Source: Verrucomicrobiaceae bacterium (GTDB lineage: Bacteria > Verrucomicrobiota > Verrucomicrobiia > Verrucomicrobiales > Verrucomicrobiaceae). Taken from it: a stretch of 64,000 bases of DNA. A program made the translations under genes and the position numbers. The notes under the pieces were generated by a model. It was given only the letters and a program-made list of their open reading frames with translations, was not told the origin of the DNA and ran no database searches. Numbering within the stretch: the stretch's first letter is position 1; the number at the start of each line of letters is the position of its first letter. The stretch is taken from NCBI GenBank assembly GCA_024232965.1, contig JACKQF010000007.1, forward strand, positions 1 through 64,000. The letters run 5' to 3'. This document shows positions 53,365 through 62,401 of the stretch, piece after piece.

Positions 53365-53449
53365 GGTTGGGAAAAAATAGGGTCCGTTAAGGTTGGCGGT
53401 GCGTTCCCGATTGTCCACCACTAACCGCAGGCTTATAGGGCCTTTGTCG

Positions 53450-55954
53450 ATGCTTCCATCCCTCAATCAGCTCAAACTCCCCGACGTCTGGCAGCACCAG
53501 GCGGTGAACCTTCTGCGTGAGGGCTCCGACGTGGTGGTGAGTGCGCCGACTGGTGCAGGAAAGACGTACATTTTCGAGTTGCTGCATCAGTCGGGTCATT
53601 TGAAAGGACAGGCTGTCTATACGGTGCCGACTCGTGCGCTGGCCAACGACAAGTATGCGGAATGGAAGGAGGCGAAGTGGAATGTGGGCATCGCGACGGG
53701 GGATGTGTCTGAAAACGTCGATGCACCCGTGGTGGTGGCCACTCTGGAAACGCAGTTGGAGCGGCTCGTGCGTGGTGAAGGGCCAGCGCTACTGGTCATT
53801 GATGAGTACCAAATGATCGCCGATGTGGCGCGCGGCAGTCACTACGAAGGGGCGATTGCGCTTGCGGGTGAAGAGACGCGACTGCTACTGCTGAGCGGAT
53901 CTGTGGCGAACCCGGAGGACATCGCGCAGTGGTTGCGGCGATTGGGGCGTCCTGCGCAGGTGGTGGAGACTAAAGAAAGACCGGTGCCGCTGGAGGAAGC
54001 ACCGTTTGAGGCGCTGCCGCAACGCATGGGAAGGCAGTTCGATACGTATTGGCCGAAGTTTGTCGCGGCAGCGCTGCTGGCAGATCTGGCTCCGTTGTTG
54101 ATCTTCTCTCCGCGTCGTCGGGATGCGGAATCGATCGCGCGCAAGCTGGCGGCGGAGCTGCCTCCTGGCGAGCCGCTAGATCTGACGCATGAGCAGCGCG
54201 CGGTGTGCGGGAAGGATCTTTGCACGCTGCTAGAAAAGCGCGTGGCCTTTCACCACAGCGGGCTTTCTTATGCGGCACGAGCAGGGGTGATCGAGCCACT
54301 GGCAAAGGCGGGTCAGTTGCGCGTGATCGCGGCAACGATGGGACTGGCGGCGGGCATTAACTTTAGCGTGCGCAGTGTGCATGTGGCGGCGATGACCTTT
54401 CACGATGGACGTGCTGAGCACCGACTCTCTTCGGATGAATTACTGCAGATGTATGGTCGCGCAGGTCGTCGTGGATTGGATGAAAAAGGATGGGTCATCA
54501 CGACGCGGCAGAGCCCCTCGCTGATGGATGCGCGTGCGGCGAGGCTTTCGCGGGCGAGCGTTCTGGCGTGGCCTTTGTTTCTGCGCGTGATGAAGCACGC
54601 GGCATTGATCGACGAGTGCCCCTTCACGGCGGCAGAACGTTTTGCGGAGCGGCTCTTTGCCAAGGTGCCACCTCCTCTCGGCCTTGAGTCCGCAGCGCCA
54701 CAGGTGACTGTGTCGGATGAGGGGCGGCCTGAGGGCCGAGCGTTGTTTGGACTGGAGGCCATGGAGCGCCAGATCCTGAACTCCGCCGGTGAATGGGAGC
54801 GCCGCATGGGGCGTCCCACGCAGCGCAAGCCATTGCGAGAGGTGTGGGTGACGGAGGGCGAACGGCGTGGGATGGCTCTTGGTGTGGCGTCTTTTGTCTC
54901 GCGATTCGCTCTCGGGTTGGGTCGTGTTTTTAAAATCCCAAGCGCCGATGGGGTGCGTTATGGGGTGGAGTTGCCGCTGGGTAAACTGACGGAAGAGGCT
55001 TCCGATGAGTTGCTGCCGACTAAGAGTCTGCGCAGATTGCTCTCTCTGCCCCGCAGGCAAGTGACGCTGTCGATGGGTGAATTGGAGAGTCGCTACTCTC
55101 GCGTTCTGGCGGAGGCGATCTTGGGGCGCGTCGAGTCGGTGCTGGCGGATTCAGCGCCGCCGACGCTGCTGACTCACAGTGCGCGCGATGGCCTGCTGCA
55201 TGCGCGCTTTGATCTGAGTGAGGTGGAGGTGCAGACGTATGAGGACTCGCTCCATGCGTTTTTGTTGGAGCCGCAAGAGCGCGTGGTCAGTGGGACCAGT
55301 GATGCGGGCATCGAGACCTCATCCCAAACTCGGCGGGAGCCGCTGCCGGGCTCGCCGATTCATGCGTGGCGGACGCTGGGATTGATCGATGCCGCTGGTG
55401 TGCCGACTCGGCGTGGAGAGATTTTTTCCTTCTTCCAACATGGCGAAGGATTGGCGGTGGCTGCAGCACTGGAAGATGAAGGTTATCCATTGGAAGAGCT
55501 GATCCAGCACTGTGCGAACCTACGGGCGGGCTCGAAGTTTGAGCTGCCCTATGCGTGTGGGTCGGAGCGTCTATCGGCGGCGTGTCGCGCGGCGTATGGC
55601 TTTATCAATCACCACGGCTACCTGGAAAATGGCTTGCCCGTCGATTATGGCGAAGGCGCAGCGGAGTTGCTAGCAGCGCTGCTGCATCCCGAACTGCCCG
55701 AAGTGCAGGAGTTGCGTCGAGGTGTGGCCGAAGGCGATCTGTCGCGGGCGTATGTGGAGTGGCTGAGCCTGCTGCGCCACATCACGCATGCCCCTGCGCA
55801 TCCGTGGCAGCGCTGGGTGGATTTTCAGGCCGCTGCGCGGGCTGCCTTGAAGCAACATGGGAAGGTGCTGCGGCATCTCTTTCATTTGGATCTGCCGCCG
55901 CTAACGAACAAACAACGCCACGGCAAGGTGCGACACTTTTTCCTGAAGGGGTGA
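53450..55954 (+). CDS. Ski2-like DEAD/DEAH-box helicase
   Basis: 834 residues from the ATG giving MLPSLNQLKLPDVWQHQAVN; a start 19 codons upstream is weaker. Motif I is SAPTGAGKTY (31-40), motif Ia VPTRALANDK, motif II LLVIDEYQMIAD (DEYQ at 118-121 instead of DEVH/DEAD), motif III LLLLSGSVANPE, motif V AATMGLAAGINF and motif VI LLQMYGRAGRRG (333-342). These match the Ski2/Mtr4/Hel308 helicase type. The C-terminal 450 residues are unrecognised. It may unwind RNA or DNA. It is not joined to any RNase gene here. Confidence 0.85.
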   Translation: MLPSLNQLKLPDVWQHQAVNLLREGSDVVVSAPTGAGKTYIFELLHQSGHLKGQAVYTVPTRALANDKYAEWKEAKWNVGIATGDVSENVDAPVVVATLETQLERLVRGEGPALLVIDEYQMIADVARGSHYEGAIALAGEETRLLLLSGSVANPEDIAQWLRRLGRPAQVVETKERPVPLEEAPFEALPQRMGRQFDTYWPKFVAAALLADLAPLLIFSPRRRDAESIARKLAAELPPGEPLDLTHEQRAVCGKDLCTLLEKRVAFHHSGLSYAARAGVIEPLAKAGQLRVIAATMGLAAGINFSVRSVHVAAMTFHDGRAEHRLSSDELLQMYGRAGRRGLDEKGWVITTRQSPSLMDARAARLSRASVLAWPLFLRVMKHAALIDECPFTAAERFAERLFAKVPPPLGLESAAPQVTVSDEGRPEGRALFGLEAMERQILNSAGEWERRMGRPTQRKPLREVWVTEGERRGMALGVASFVSRFALGLGRVFKIPSADGVRYGVELPLGKLTEEASDELLPTKSLRRLLSLPRRQVTLSMGELESRYSRVLAEAILGRVESVLADSAPPTLLTHSARDGLLHARFDLSEVEVQTYEDSLHAFLLEPQERVVSGTSDAGIETSSQTRREPLPGSPIHAWRTLGLIDAAGVPTRRGEIFSFFQHGEGLAVAAALEDEGYPLEELIQHCANLRAGSKFELPYACGSERLSAACRAAYGFINHHGYLENGLPVDYGEGAAELLAALLHPELPEVQELRRGVAEGDLSRAYVEWLSLLRHITHAPAHPWQRWVDFQAAARAALKQHGKVLRHLFHLDLPPLTNKQRHGKVRHFFLKG

Positions 55955-55957
55955 AGC

Positions 55958-56061
55958 GGAGCGGAGTGCGTCTCGCCGCCGTTCATTTCAATGCGGGGCA
56001 TGCTCTTTGATAGCGTCGCTTCGCGAGTGGAAGATGAAGGCAGCGAGACGCATGCCGCTCC
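55958..56061. repeat. REPIN-like hairpin repeat, copy 2
   Basis: 104 bases with the same inverted ends (GGAGCGGAGTGCGTCTCGC and its partner GAGACGCATGCCGCTCC) and the TCGCTTCGCGAGTG core as the copy at 7923-8025. It lies in the gap after the helicase gene. The two copies agree at most positions but differ in the middle, as expected for a dispersed, non-recent family. Confidence 0.8.
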
Positions 56062-56103
56062 GGGGACCCATCGCTGGTGATGTGATTGCGCAATCTGCTG
56101 ACG

Positions 56104-57732
56104 ATGTGGCGTATGTGGATGATGCGCCTCTCGCTGCTCTTCCTTGCCTTTGCCGTATCTAGTTTCGCGGATGAATCTTCGCTCACTCTGACGCTCCAGT
56201 CGCGCGTGCCGTCGGGTCGTGTTGCTCTGGTGAAGGAACAGTGGTTGCCTTCACGCACGGCTATCATTGTCTGCGACATGTGGGATCTGCATCATTGCAA
56301 AAATGCGGTGATCCGTGAGGGCGAAATGGCGCCGCGCATGAACGACGTGCTGGAGAAGGCTCGCGGGCAGGGCGTGCTGATCATTCATGCGCCGAGCAGT
56401 TGCATGAAGGCCTACGATGGCACGCCTGCCAGGGAGCGCGCCAAGGCCGCGCCTACCGCAGCGCGTTTGCCGGATAAGATTGGCGAGTGGTGCAAACAGG
56501 TCCCTGCCGAAGAGCAGGCCGTTTATCCTTTGGATCAGACCGATGGCGGTGAAGACGATGATCCTGCGGAGCATGCGGCATGGGCCAAAGAATTGGAATC
56601 CAGAGGCCTGAATCCGCGCGCCCCCTGGACCCGGCAGATTGATGTCCTGCGCATCGATCAGGAAATGGATGCGATCAGCGATAGCGGCGTGGAGATCTGG
56701 AACCTGCTTGAGGAACGACGCATCGACAATGTCATCCTCATGGGCGTGCATCTGAATATGTGCGTATCGGGTCGCCCCTTTGGCCTGCGTCAAATGGCCA
56801 AGAATGGTAAGCACGTTGTGCTGATGCGCGACCTAACGGACACGATGTACAACCCGGCGCGCTGGCCCTTTGTCAGTCACGTTCGTGGCACGGAGCTTTT
56901 TGTGCAGCATGTCGAAAAACGCATTTGCCCCACGATCACCTCCGATCAACTGATCGGCGGGCAGTCGTTTGCCTTTTCGGATGCGACCGCAGGGACGAAA
57001 CGCCTGCAAATCATCTTGCTGGGCGATAGCACGACGGAGGCAAAATTCCCCAAGCTCCTGGCACCCGACGAGCCGCAGTTTGAAGACACCCTGCGCATCC
57101 TTTTAGCCTCCCAGGCAGATCTACCGCCATGCGATGTCTACAACGAGGGCGTCAGTGGCGAGTACATCCGCCGTCTGCTCGATACGCGCTACGATAGGGC
57201 TGTGAGAACCAAGCCGCAGGCAGATTACATCTTCATTCGCTACGGTATCAACGACATGGCCAAGCGCGAGAACTTTGAAGTCAACTTCGCCAAGGACTTC
57301 CACGAACTTCTGGAGCGTCTGCGCAAAGACCACCCGCAAGCGATGCTCATCCCGATGACCTGCATTCCCTTCGGCGCAGAAAGCAGCAGCACGAAGATCA
57401 ACGGACTGATCCAGCAAATCGCCACCGACGAAAAGCTGCCACTCTTCGACATCTATCCACGCTACGCTGAGGAACTGAAGAAGGGCCCGAACATGCTCAA
57501 CTATCGCCGTTACGCTGTCTCAAAGCTGCCAGAGAACCTCAAGGCGCTCGCAACGCCCTACATTCTCCCCGGCGCGAACCCCGAGATTGCGGTGCTGGAC
57601 AATCGCCTCGACGGTCTCTTCGGCCACCTCCCCGGCTGGACCGGCGACCGCCACCCCAACCAAGCTGGCTACTACGTCATCGCAGACGAAACCGCGAAGT
57701 GGTTGGCCCCGGTGATTCGGGCGCGGAAGTAG
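56104..57732 (+). CDS. Secreted isochorismatase-family and SGNH-hydrolase fusion protein
   Basis: 542 residues from one of several clustered ATGs; a TTG six codons earlier also fits. A signal peptide (MRLSLLFLAFAVSSFADES) is followed by an isochorismatase/cysteine-hydrolase domain at about 40-280, with Asp58 in IIVCDMWDLHHC and Cys220 in VHLNMCVSGRP. The second domain, about 300-540, is SGNH/GDSL: LLGDSTTEA (GDS 307-309), NEGVSGEYI, RYGINDMAK and GDRHPNQAGY. Both sets of catalytic residues look complete. The joining of these two hydrolase types in one exported chain is unusual. Substrate unknown, perhaps acetylated polysaccharide. Confidence 0.85.
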   Translation: MWRMWMMRLSLLFLAFAVSSFADESSLTLTLQSRVPSGRVALVKEQWLPSRTAIIVCDMWDLHHCKNAVIREGEMAPRMNDVLEKARGQGVLIIHAPSSCMKAYDGTPARERAKAAPTAARLPDKIGEWCKQVPAEEQAVYPLDQTDGGEDDDPAEHAAWAKELESRGLNPRAPWTRQIDVLRIDQEMDAISDSGVEIWNLLEERRIDNVILMGVHLNMCVSGRPFGLRQMAKNGKHVVLMRDLTDTMYNPARWPFVSHVRGTELFVQHVEKRICPTITSDQLIGGQSFAFSDATAGTKRLQIILLGDSTTEAKFPKLLAPDEPQFEDTLRILLASQADLPPCDVYNEGVSGEYIRRLLDTRYDRAVRTKPQADYIFIRYGINDMAKRENFEVNFAKDFHELLERLRKDHPQAMLIPMTCIPFGAESSSTKINGLIQQIATDEKLPLFDIYPRYAEELKKGPNMLNYRRYAVSKLPENLKALATPYILPGANPEIAVLDNRLDGLFGHLPGWTGDRHPNQAGYYVIADETAKWLAPVIRARK

Positions 57733-57751
57733 CCAAGCGGTAACCTCTGGC

Positions 57752-58846
57752 CTAGGCTTTGATCCGCCAAGCCAATTCCACGCCCATCCCCGTTGGTAGT
57801 GGCGTGACGGGGCCGGCGGGGGTGTCAAGGACGGTGGTATTGCTTGGGGCCTTTTCCATCCGGAAACGTTGGGTGGAGCCGGGGAAGCGGTAGAAGGCGG
57901 GACCGTTGAGGGAGAGGAAGTTTTCAAAGGCGGTGCGCCCTGCGTCAGTGCCGAGATCGATCCCGGTTTCTTCAAAGGCCATCGCGTAAAGCTGGGGGGC
58001 GCAGCCTCCGGTGAAGCATCCAGCGGCGCAACCGCAGGCGGTGGCTTTGGTGGTGTGGGGGGCGCTGTCGGTCCCGGCAAAAAAGCGGGACTGGCCGGGG
58101 ACGATGACGGCCTGACGGAGGGCTTCCCGGTCCTCCGCAAATTTGACGATGGGCAGGCAGTAGAGGTGGTATTTGAGCCCCTGAATCAGGTGGCCGAGGG
58201 TGTAGAGAAGGTGCTGCGGGGTGATGGTGGCACCGATATCGCCGGGGGCTGATTTGACGAACTCTGCGGCGGTGCGGGTGGTGATGTGTTCGCAAACAAT
58301 GCGCAGCCGGGGGTGGGCCGCGATGAGGCGGGGCATGCGCTCGGTGTAAAAGCGGGTCTCTGCATTGTGCGCGGCGTCGATGTAGTCGGGGCCACTGAGT
58401 CCGTGCTGCTCCCCATGGATGCAGAGGATGATGTTGTGGTCTTCCATCGCGCGGAGGACATCGCTGCCGATGAGATCGTCCATGGGCATGCCGTGTTCTG
58501 CGTTCGTCGTGCCATGCGGGGGATAGTATTTGCAGGCTTGCAGGAGGCCAGAGGCAGCACCTTCGGCAATCATGGCGGCGGTGGTCTCGCGCGTCAGGTA
58601 GAGGGGGATGATGAGCTTCTCAAAGGCATCCGCCCCTGCGGCAGATAGCTCGGCGCGGTAGGACTCGATGGACCAGGCTGTGGGCGTGGCGGGTCCGGTG
58701 ACGCGGGACACTGGCGGCTGCGTGTTGGGCATGGCGAGCGCCCCGGCGCATCCCATGGCGCGGTGGGCCTGGATGTAATCGGGCACGGCTGGGCCTTGGC
58801 GGAAGTGGGTGTGGAGGTCAAACCACTTGGGGAGGTCGAGGATCAT
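57752..58846 (-). CDS. pyrC: Dihydroorotase (PyrC type)
   Basis: 364 residues. It closes carbamoyl-aspartate to dihydroorotate in pyrimidine synthesis. Metal ligands: His12 and His14 in FDLHTHFRQ, the carboxylated lysine Lys106 in LLQACKYYPPHG, His144 in LCIHGEQHG, His187 in IVCEHITT and Asp260 in FFAGTDSAPHTTKA. Length and motifs fit the class II single-domain PyrC. It is alone on its strand, divergent from the SOUL gene. Confidence 0.95.
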   Translation of the reverse strand: MILDLPKWFDLHTHFRQGPAVPDYIQAHRAMGCAGALAMPNTQPPVSRVTGPATPTAWSIESYRAELSAAGADAFEKLIIPLYLTRETTAAMIAEGAASGLLQACKYYPPHGTTNAEHGMPMDDLIGSDVLRAMEDHNIILCIHGEQHGLSGPDYIDAAHNAETRFYTERMPRLIAAHPRLRIVCEHITTRTAAEFVKSAPGDIGATITPQHLLYTLGHLIQGLKYHLYCLPIVKFAEDREALRQAVIVPGQSRFFAGTDSAPHTTKATACGCAAGCFTGGCAPQLYAMAFEETGIDLGTDAGRTAFENFLSLNGPAFYRFPGSTQRFRMEKAPSNTTVLDTPAGPVTPLPTGMGVELAWRIKA

Positions 58847-58953
58847 CTGTTTTTGATAGCGCGGGTGGCGTCGATTGCTAGCCTTGAATATTCATGAGCC
58901 TCCTGGGATGAGATTTGTGTGCGGCCGGGGTCTTGGCTGGCGTAACTGACGGC

Positions 58954-59517
58954 ATGAAGAAGTTGCTTTGGCTGGGTACGGGTGTTTTGGCCGTTGGATT
59001 TGGCGTGGCTGCATGTGCGACTTCGCGGGCAGGCTATGCCACGGCACCCTACAAGGTGATCCGGGCGGAGGGTGCATTTGAGATCCGGGAGTATCCTGAA
59101 ATCTCGATCGTCGCGACGGAGCGTGGCCGGGACGGCGACAGCTTCATGAGATTGTTCCGCTACATCGATGGGGGCAACGCGACGAAGGAAAAAATATCGA
59201 TGACCACGCCAGTGTTCATGGTTGATGGGAAGATGGCGTTTGTGATGCCGGAGAAAAACCAGGCCGCACCTCCATTGCCGACTTCTGCTCAGGTGAAGCT
59301 TGATCGGATGAAAGCCCAGCAAGTGGCGGTGTATCGATACAGTGGTGCGAGGTCGGACAAAAGCGAGCCCGCAGCCCTGAAGACTCTGCGCGCATGGATG
59401 GCGGAGAACAAGTGGGCGGAGGCGGGTAAGCCCTTTGCTGCCTATTATGATCCGCCTTGGACACCGGGCTTCTTGCGCCGCAATGAGGTCCTGGTGCCTG
59501 TGACGCCAGGCTCCTGA
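58954..59517 (+). CDS. SOUL-family haem-binding-like lipoprotein
   Basis: 187 residues from the ATG giving MKKLLWLGTGVLAVGFGVAA; the signal peptide ends in the lipobox VAAC. The SOUL fold is seen from APYKVIRAEGAFEIREYPEI through SMTTPVFM, ending NEVLVPVTPGS. SOUL proteins bind haem or act in oxidative stress; the His-haem ligand is not evident. It probably sits in the periplasm or outer membrane. A DUF2959 lipoprotein gene follows 60 bases on, but with its own promoter space. Confidence 0.85.
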   Translation: MKKLLWLGTGVLAVGFGVAACATSRAGYATAPYKVIRAEGAFEIREYPEISIVATERGRDGDSFMRLFRYIDGGNATKEKISMTTPVFMVDGKMAFVMPEKNQAAPPLPTSAQVKLDRMKAQQVAVYRYSGARSDKSEPAALKTLRAWMAENKWAEAGKPFAAYYDPPWTPGFLRRNEVLVPVTPGS

Positions 59518-59577
59518 GGGGTGGCGGACTTTCGGCATTCGCCTTGCATGACCTGTGTGCCGGGATAGCCTGCGGGG

Positions 59578-60213
59578 ATGAATCTCCGTCTGGCTCTCGC
59601 TCTTTTGGTATTGGTTTCCCTGCCTGCCTGTTCCTCTGTCTATTACAAGGCGATGGAGGAGATTGGCTTTGAGAAGCGGGATTTGCTGAAGCGGGCGGTG
59701 AAAGCCAGCCGCAATGAGCAAAAGGAGGCCGGGGAGGAATTCCAGGATGCGCTGACGCAGCTGAAGGCGATGACGAAGTTTGACGGTGGCGCACTGGAGA
59801 AGGGTTATGATCGCTTCAAGGCGGAGTTTGATGATTGCGAGTCACAGGCGCGCACAGTGCGGGCACGGATCAAGGACATGGACAAGGTCGCGGCGGATCT
59901 CTTCCGCGAGTGGGAAGGGGAGATCACCCAGTTTACGAATCCTTCCCTGGCTGCTGACAGTCGCCAAAAACTGTCGCTGACACGGAGTCGCTACGCGCAG
60001 GTCTCGGCGGCGCTGCATTCTTCAGAGGCGAGCATGGAGCCGGTGCTGAGACAGTTCCGCGACCAAGTGCTGTATTTGAAGCACAACCTGAACGCAGCCG
60101 CGATTGGTTCGCTGAGGGGCACGGCGGATTCGATCCAGGCGGATCTGGCGCGCTTGATGACGCAGATGAACGCCTCCATCGCCGAGGCGGATCGTTTTGT
60201 CCAGTCACTCTAA
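59578..60213 (+). CDS. DUF2959-family lipoprotein
   Basis: 211 residues. Signal peptide with the lipobox LPAC (VSLPACSSVYYKAMEEIGFE). The YYKAMEEIGFEKRDLLKRAV start and GALEKGYDRFKAEFDDCESQA are as in DUF2959, a helical lipoprotein of unknown role. The rest is long helices, heptad-like, to QMNASIAEADRFVQSL. GCGGGG lies just before the ATG. Probably outer-membrane-attached. Confidence 0.85.
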   Translation: MNLRLALALLVLVSLPACSSVYYKAMEEIGFEKRDLLKRAVKASRNEQKEAGEEFQDALTQLKAMTKFDGGALEKGYDRFKAEFDDCESQARTVRARIKDMDKVAADLFREWEGEITQFTNPSLAADSRQKLSLTRSRYAQVSAALHSSEASMEPVLRQFRDQVLYLKHNLNAAAIGSLRGTADSIQADLARLMTQMNASIAEADRFVQSL

Positions 60214-60403
60214 GCAGTAGAGTTCTCAGGCGAGAGAGCGTAATCGCGCCGATGGACCGTCTAATTTGAAATGAAGGAGAGTCCTAGGCGACAGTTTCGC
60301 GATTATGGATCGCGGGATTGAGAATTCGCGCACAGTTGAGAGGCTCGGAGGGCCTTATTTTCGCTATTATCACAAGGTGGATTCAAATTTTTGATAATTT
60401 CCA

Positions 60404-60437
60404 TTGCGTTGCGTCGCAATTGTGTGATAATTACACA
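60404..60437 (+). promoter_or_regulatory. Putative promoter with overlapping palindrome
   Basis: TTGCGT (60404-60409), 16 bases, GATAAT (60426-60431), 38 bases before the ATG of the unknown gene. The -10 lies inside TGTGT-GATAATT-ACACA (60421-60437), an inverted repeat that could be an operator. ATTGCG-TTGCGT-CGCAAT overlaps the -35. Confidence 0.45.
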
Positions 60438-60468
60438 CGTTATCAGAAACCCAGCGATGATTGCGACC

Positions 60469-61017
60469 ATGAACACTCCCTCCCTTACCCTCATGTCCAC
60501 CCTCCCTCTGCAGATCCTTATCCAGCGCCCAGTGGCTCCTCAAAAAGAGCAGACGGAAGCCGAGGTCGCAGAATCCCGCATCACCCGCCTTTACCGCTGG
60601 CGTTCCCAAAACAAGACCACCTTTGAGCAACGCCGAGTTGAAGGGATGCGTCGATCTGCAAAAGTCCGCGCCAATCTTGAGCGCATCCACCGCGAGTGCA
60701 AAGACCAATGGCGTGCAACGGCCCTGAAGAATCCAAAGCTCCGTGCGACGACGCAGCACATCGCTGCCAAGGAATGGGTACTTCAGGGACCGGATGGCCG
60801 GGTGTGGCAGTTCCGCAATTTAAAGAAGTTCATCCGTGATAACCCAGATCTCTTTGATGAGTCAGATGTGCAGTGGAAGGATGTGCCGGGGAAGACAAAT
60901 CAGGCGTGGTGCCGTGCCTTCCATGCCCTGTCCCGCCTGCGCCCAGGCTGCTCAAAATTCCTGCCAGAATGGAATGGCTGGAAATGGCTGGGCCAAGTGA
61001 TGCAGGCTGCCGCGTAA
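60469..61017 (+). CDS. Unknown protein with a Trp-rich C-terminal domain
   Basis: 182 residues from the ATG giving MNTPSLTLMSTLPLQILIQR; MSTLPLQIL eight codons on is possible. The first 40 residues are uncharged, then a basic helical stretch (TTFEQRRVEGMRRSAKVRAN). The C-terminal part (EWVLQGPDGRVWQFRNLKKF, then LFDESDVQWKDVPG, then NGWKWLG) has the look of a small DNA-binding module as in homing-endonuclease accessory repeats, but I cannot name it. A promoter-palindrome lies upstream and a strong terminator follows. Confidence 0.6.
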   Translation: MNTPSLTLMSTLPLQILIQRPVAPQKEQTEAEVAESRITRLYRWRSQNKTTFEQRRVEGMRRSAKVRANLERIHRECKDQWRATALKNPKLRATTQHIAAKEWVLQGPDGRVWQFRNLKKFIRDNPDLFDESDVQWKDVPGKTNQAWCRAFHALSRLRPGCSKFLPEWNGWKWLGQVMQAAA

Positions 61018-61042
61018 GTTTTTGTTAGGCTGTTGTGTTGGA

Positions 61043-61078
61043 GGAGGGAGGCCGCGAGTGTGGCTTCCCTCCTTTTTT
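61043..61078 (+). terminator. Rho-independent terminator
   Basis: Stem GGAGGGAGGCC pairs with GGCTTCCCTCC (11 pairs with one G-T), an eight-base loop, then six T. It follows the stop of the 182-residue gene by 26 bases and is the clearest terminator in the window. The opposite strand is the end of the sugar-kinase gene. Confidence 0.9.
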
Positions 61079-61091
61079 GTGCCAAAACAAG

Positions 61092-62168
61092 TTAACGCTG
61101 AACGGCGGCACTGGCCTGGGAGGCGAGCGCCATTACCTCAGGGAATGTGGCCATGCTGGTATCGCCAGGGGTGGTCATCGCGAGCGCGCCGTGCGCTGCT
61201 CCGAGGTCAATCGCCGCCTGGGGGTCATTCTTCTCCAGCAAGCCGTAAATCAGGCCGGCGACGAAGCTGTCACCCGCCCCGATGCGGTCGAGGATGTCAA
61301 AGCGTGGGTAGTTCCGGCTGCGGAAGTAGTTTCCTTTATGCCAGCAAAGGGAACCCCAGTCGTTCACGCTGGCGGTGTGTACTCGGCGAAGGGTTGCTGC
61401 GATGGTGGTCAGATTTGGGAATTCGGCCACGAGGCGTTCGATGGCAGGGCGGAGGGCGGCGTCTTCAGCAGAGAAAATATCATCGCTACCTTCAATCGGA
61501 GCGCCAGCGCTGGGCGGCGTGTCGGAGAGGACGCCGATCATCACGTCAATGTAGGGGGCCAGTTGGCGGTTCAGGGCCTGAGCCCCCGCGAATCCGCCTC
61601 GCTCCTGCCAGAGGCTGGGTCGATAGTTGAGGTCGTAGCTGACTGTCAGACCATGCCTTTTGGCGGCCTGGCAGGCCTCGATGGTCAGGGCGGCGGTCGA
61701 TTCAGAGAGTCCTGCAAAGATCCCGCCAGTGTGCAACCAGCGCGCCCCAGACTGACCAAAAAGTTCGTCCCAATCGAAGTCGCCAGGTTTTAGCTGGGAT
61801 GCGGCGGAGTGTCCACGATCCACGCTGCCCTTGGCCCCACGGACGCCGAAGCCGCGCTCGGTGAAGTTGATGGGGTTACGCACCCGCTTCCCCATTCCGT
61901 CGTAAGGTACCCACTTCACCAGGGAGGCATCCACGCCGCCCTGGAGGATAAGATCTTCCAAGAGGCGGCCAATTTCGTTGTCGGCAAACCCGGTCAAAAT
62001 GCCGGTGCGCAGGCCAAAACACCGCCGCAGACCCCGGGCGACGTTGTATTCGCCGCCGCCCTCCCAGGCTGTAAAGGTGCGGGAAGTGCGGACGCGGCCC
62101 TCGCCTGGATCCATGCGCAAAAGGACTTCGCCGAGAGAAAAGACATCGAAACGGGGGGAGTGAGACAT
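61092..62168 (-). CDS. PfkB-family sugar kinase, KdgK-like
   Basis: 358 residues. Signature DRIGAGDSFVAGL (GAGD at 297-300), N-terminal FDVFSLGEVLLRMDPGEGRV and WEGGGEYNVARGL (substrate-side block). Within PfkB, the LGEVLLRM and the GGEYNVA forms are typical of 2-keto-3-deoxygluconate kinase, which phosphorylates KDG in acid-sugar breakdown. No other gene of that pathway is near, so the substrate is unsure. A long inverted repeat lies upstream, between it and the divergent surface-protein gene. Confidence 0.8.
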   Translation of the reverse strand: MSHSPRFDVFSLGEVLLRMDPGEGRVRTSRTFTAWEGGGEYNVARGLRRCFGLRTGILTGFADNEIGRLLEDLILQGGVDASLVKWVPYDGMGKRVRNPINFTERGFGVRGAKGSVDRGHSAASQLKPGDFDWDELFGQSGARWLHTGGIFAGLSESTAALTIEACQAAKRHGLTVSYDLNYRPSLWQERGGFAGAQALNRQLAPYIDVMIGVLSDTPPSAGAPIEGSDDIFSAEDAALRPAIERLVAEFPNLTTIAATLRRVHTASVNDWGSLCWHKGNYFRSRNYPRFDILDRIGAGDSFVAGLIYGLLEKNDPQAAIDLGAAHGALAMTTPGDTSMATFPEVMALASQASAAVQR

Positions 62169-62270
62169 CCCTGCAAGCTATGGCGGGCAAAACCGACAGC
62201 GCCACTGGTTTTCGGGAAAGGAGAAAAACTGGGATAACGCCTGGCCGAAATGTCCATGTGACGCAAAAAA

Positions 62271-62300
62271 TAGGCCAATCTGCCGATTTATATTGGCCTA
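62271..62300. promoter_or_regulatory. Inverted repeat between kinase and surface-protein genes
   Basis: TAGGCCAAT, 12 bases, ATTGGCCTA, exact nine-base arms. On the minus strand it is followed by TTTTTT, so it has terminator form in that direction, but lies before, not after, a gene there. It is more likely an operator or leader hairpin of the kinase gene. Confidence 0.5.
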
Positions 62301-62401
62301 GAGTGACGATTTTGATAAAGAATCCGCGTATTTGAACGCAAATCAATGCTGCGTTACAAACTACAGTTCCAACTCCAGCCAACCACGTGCTCGACAATTC
62401 A

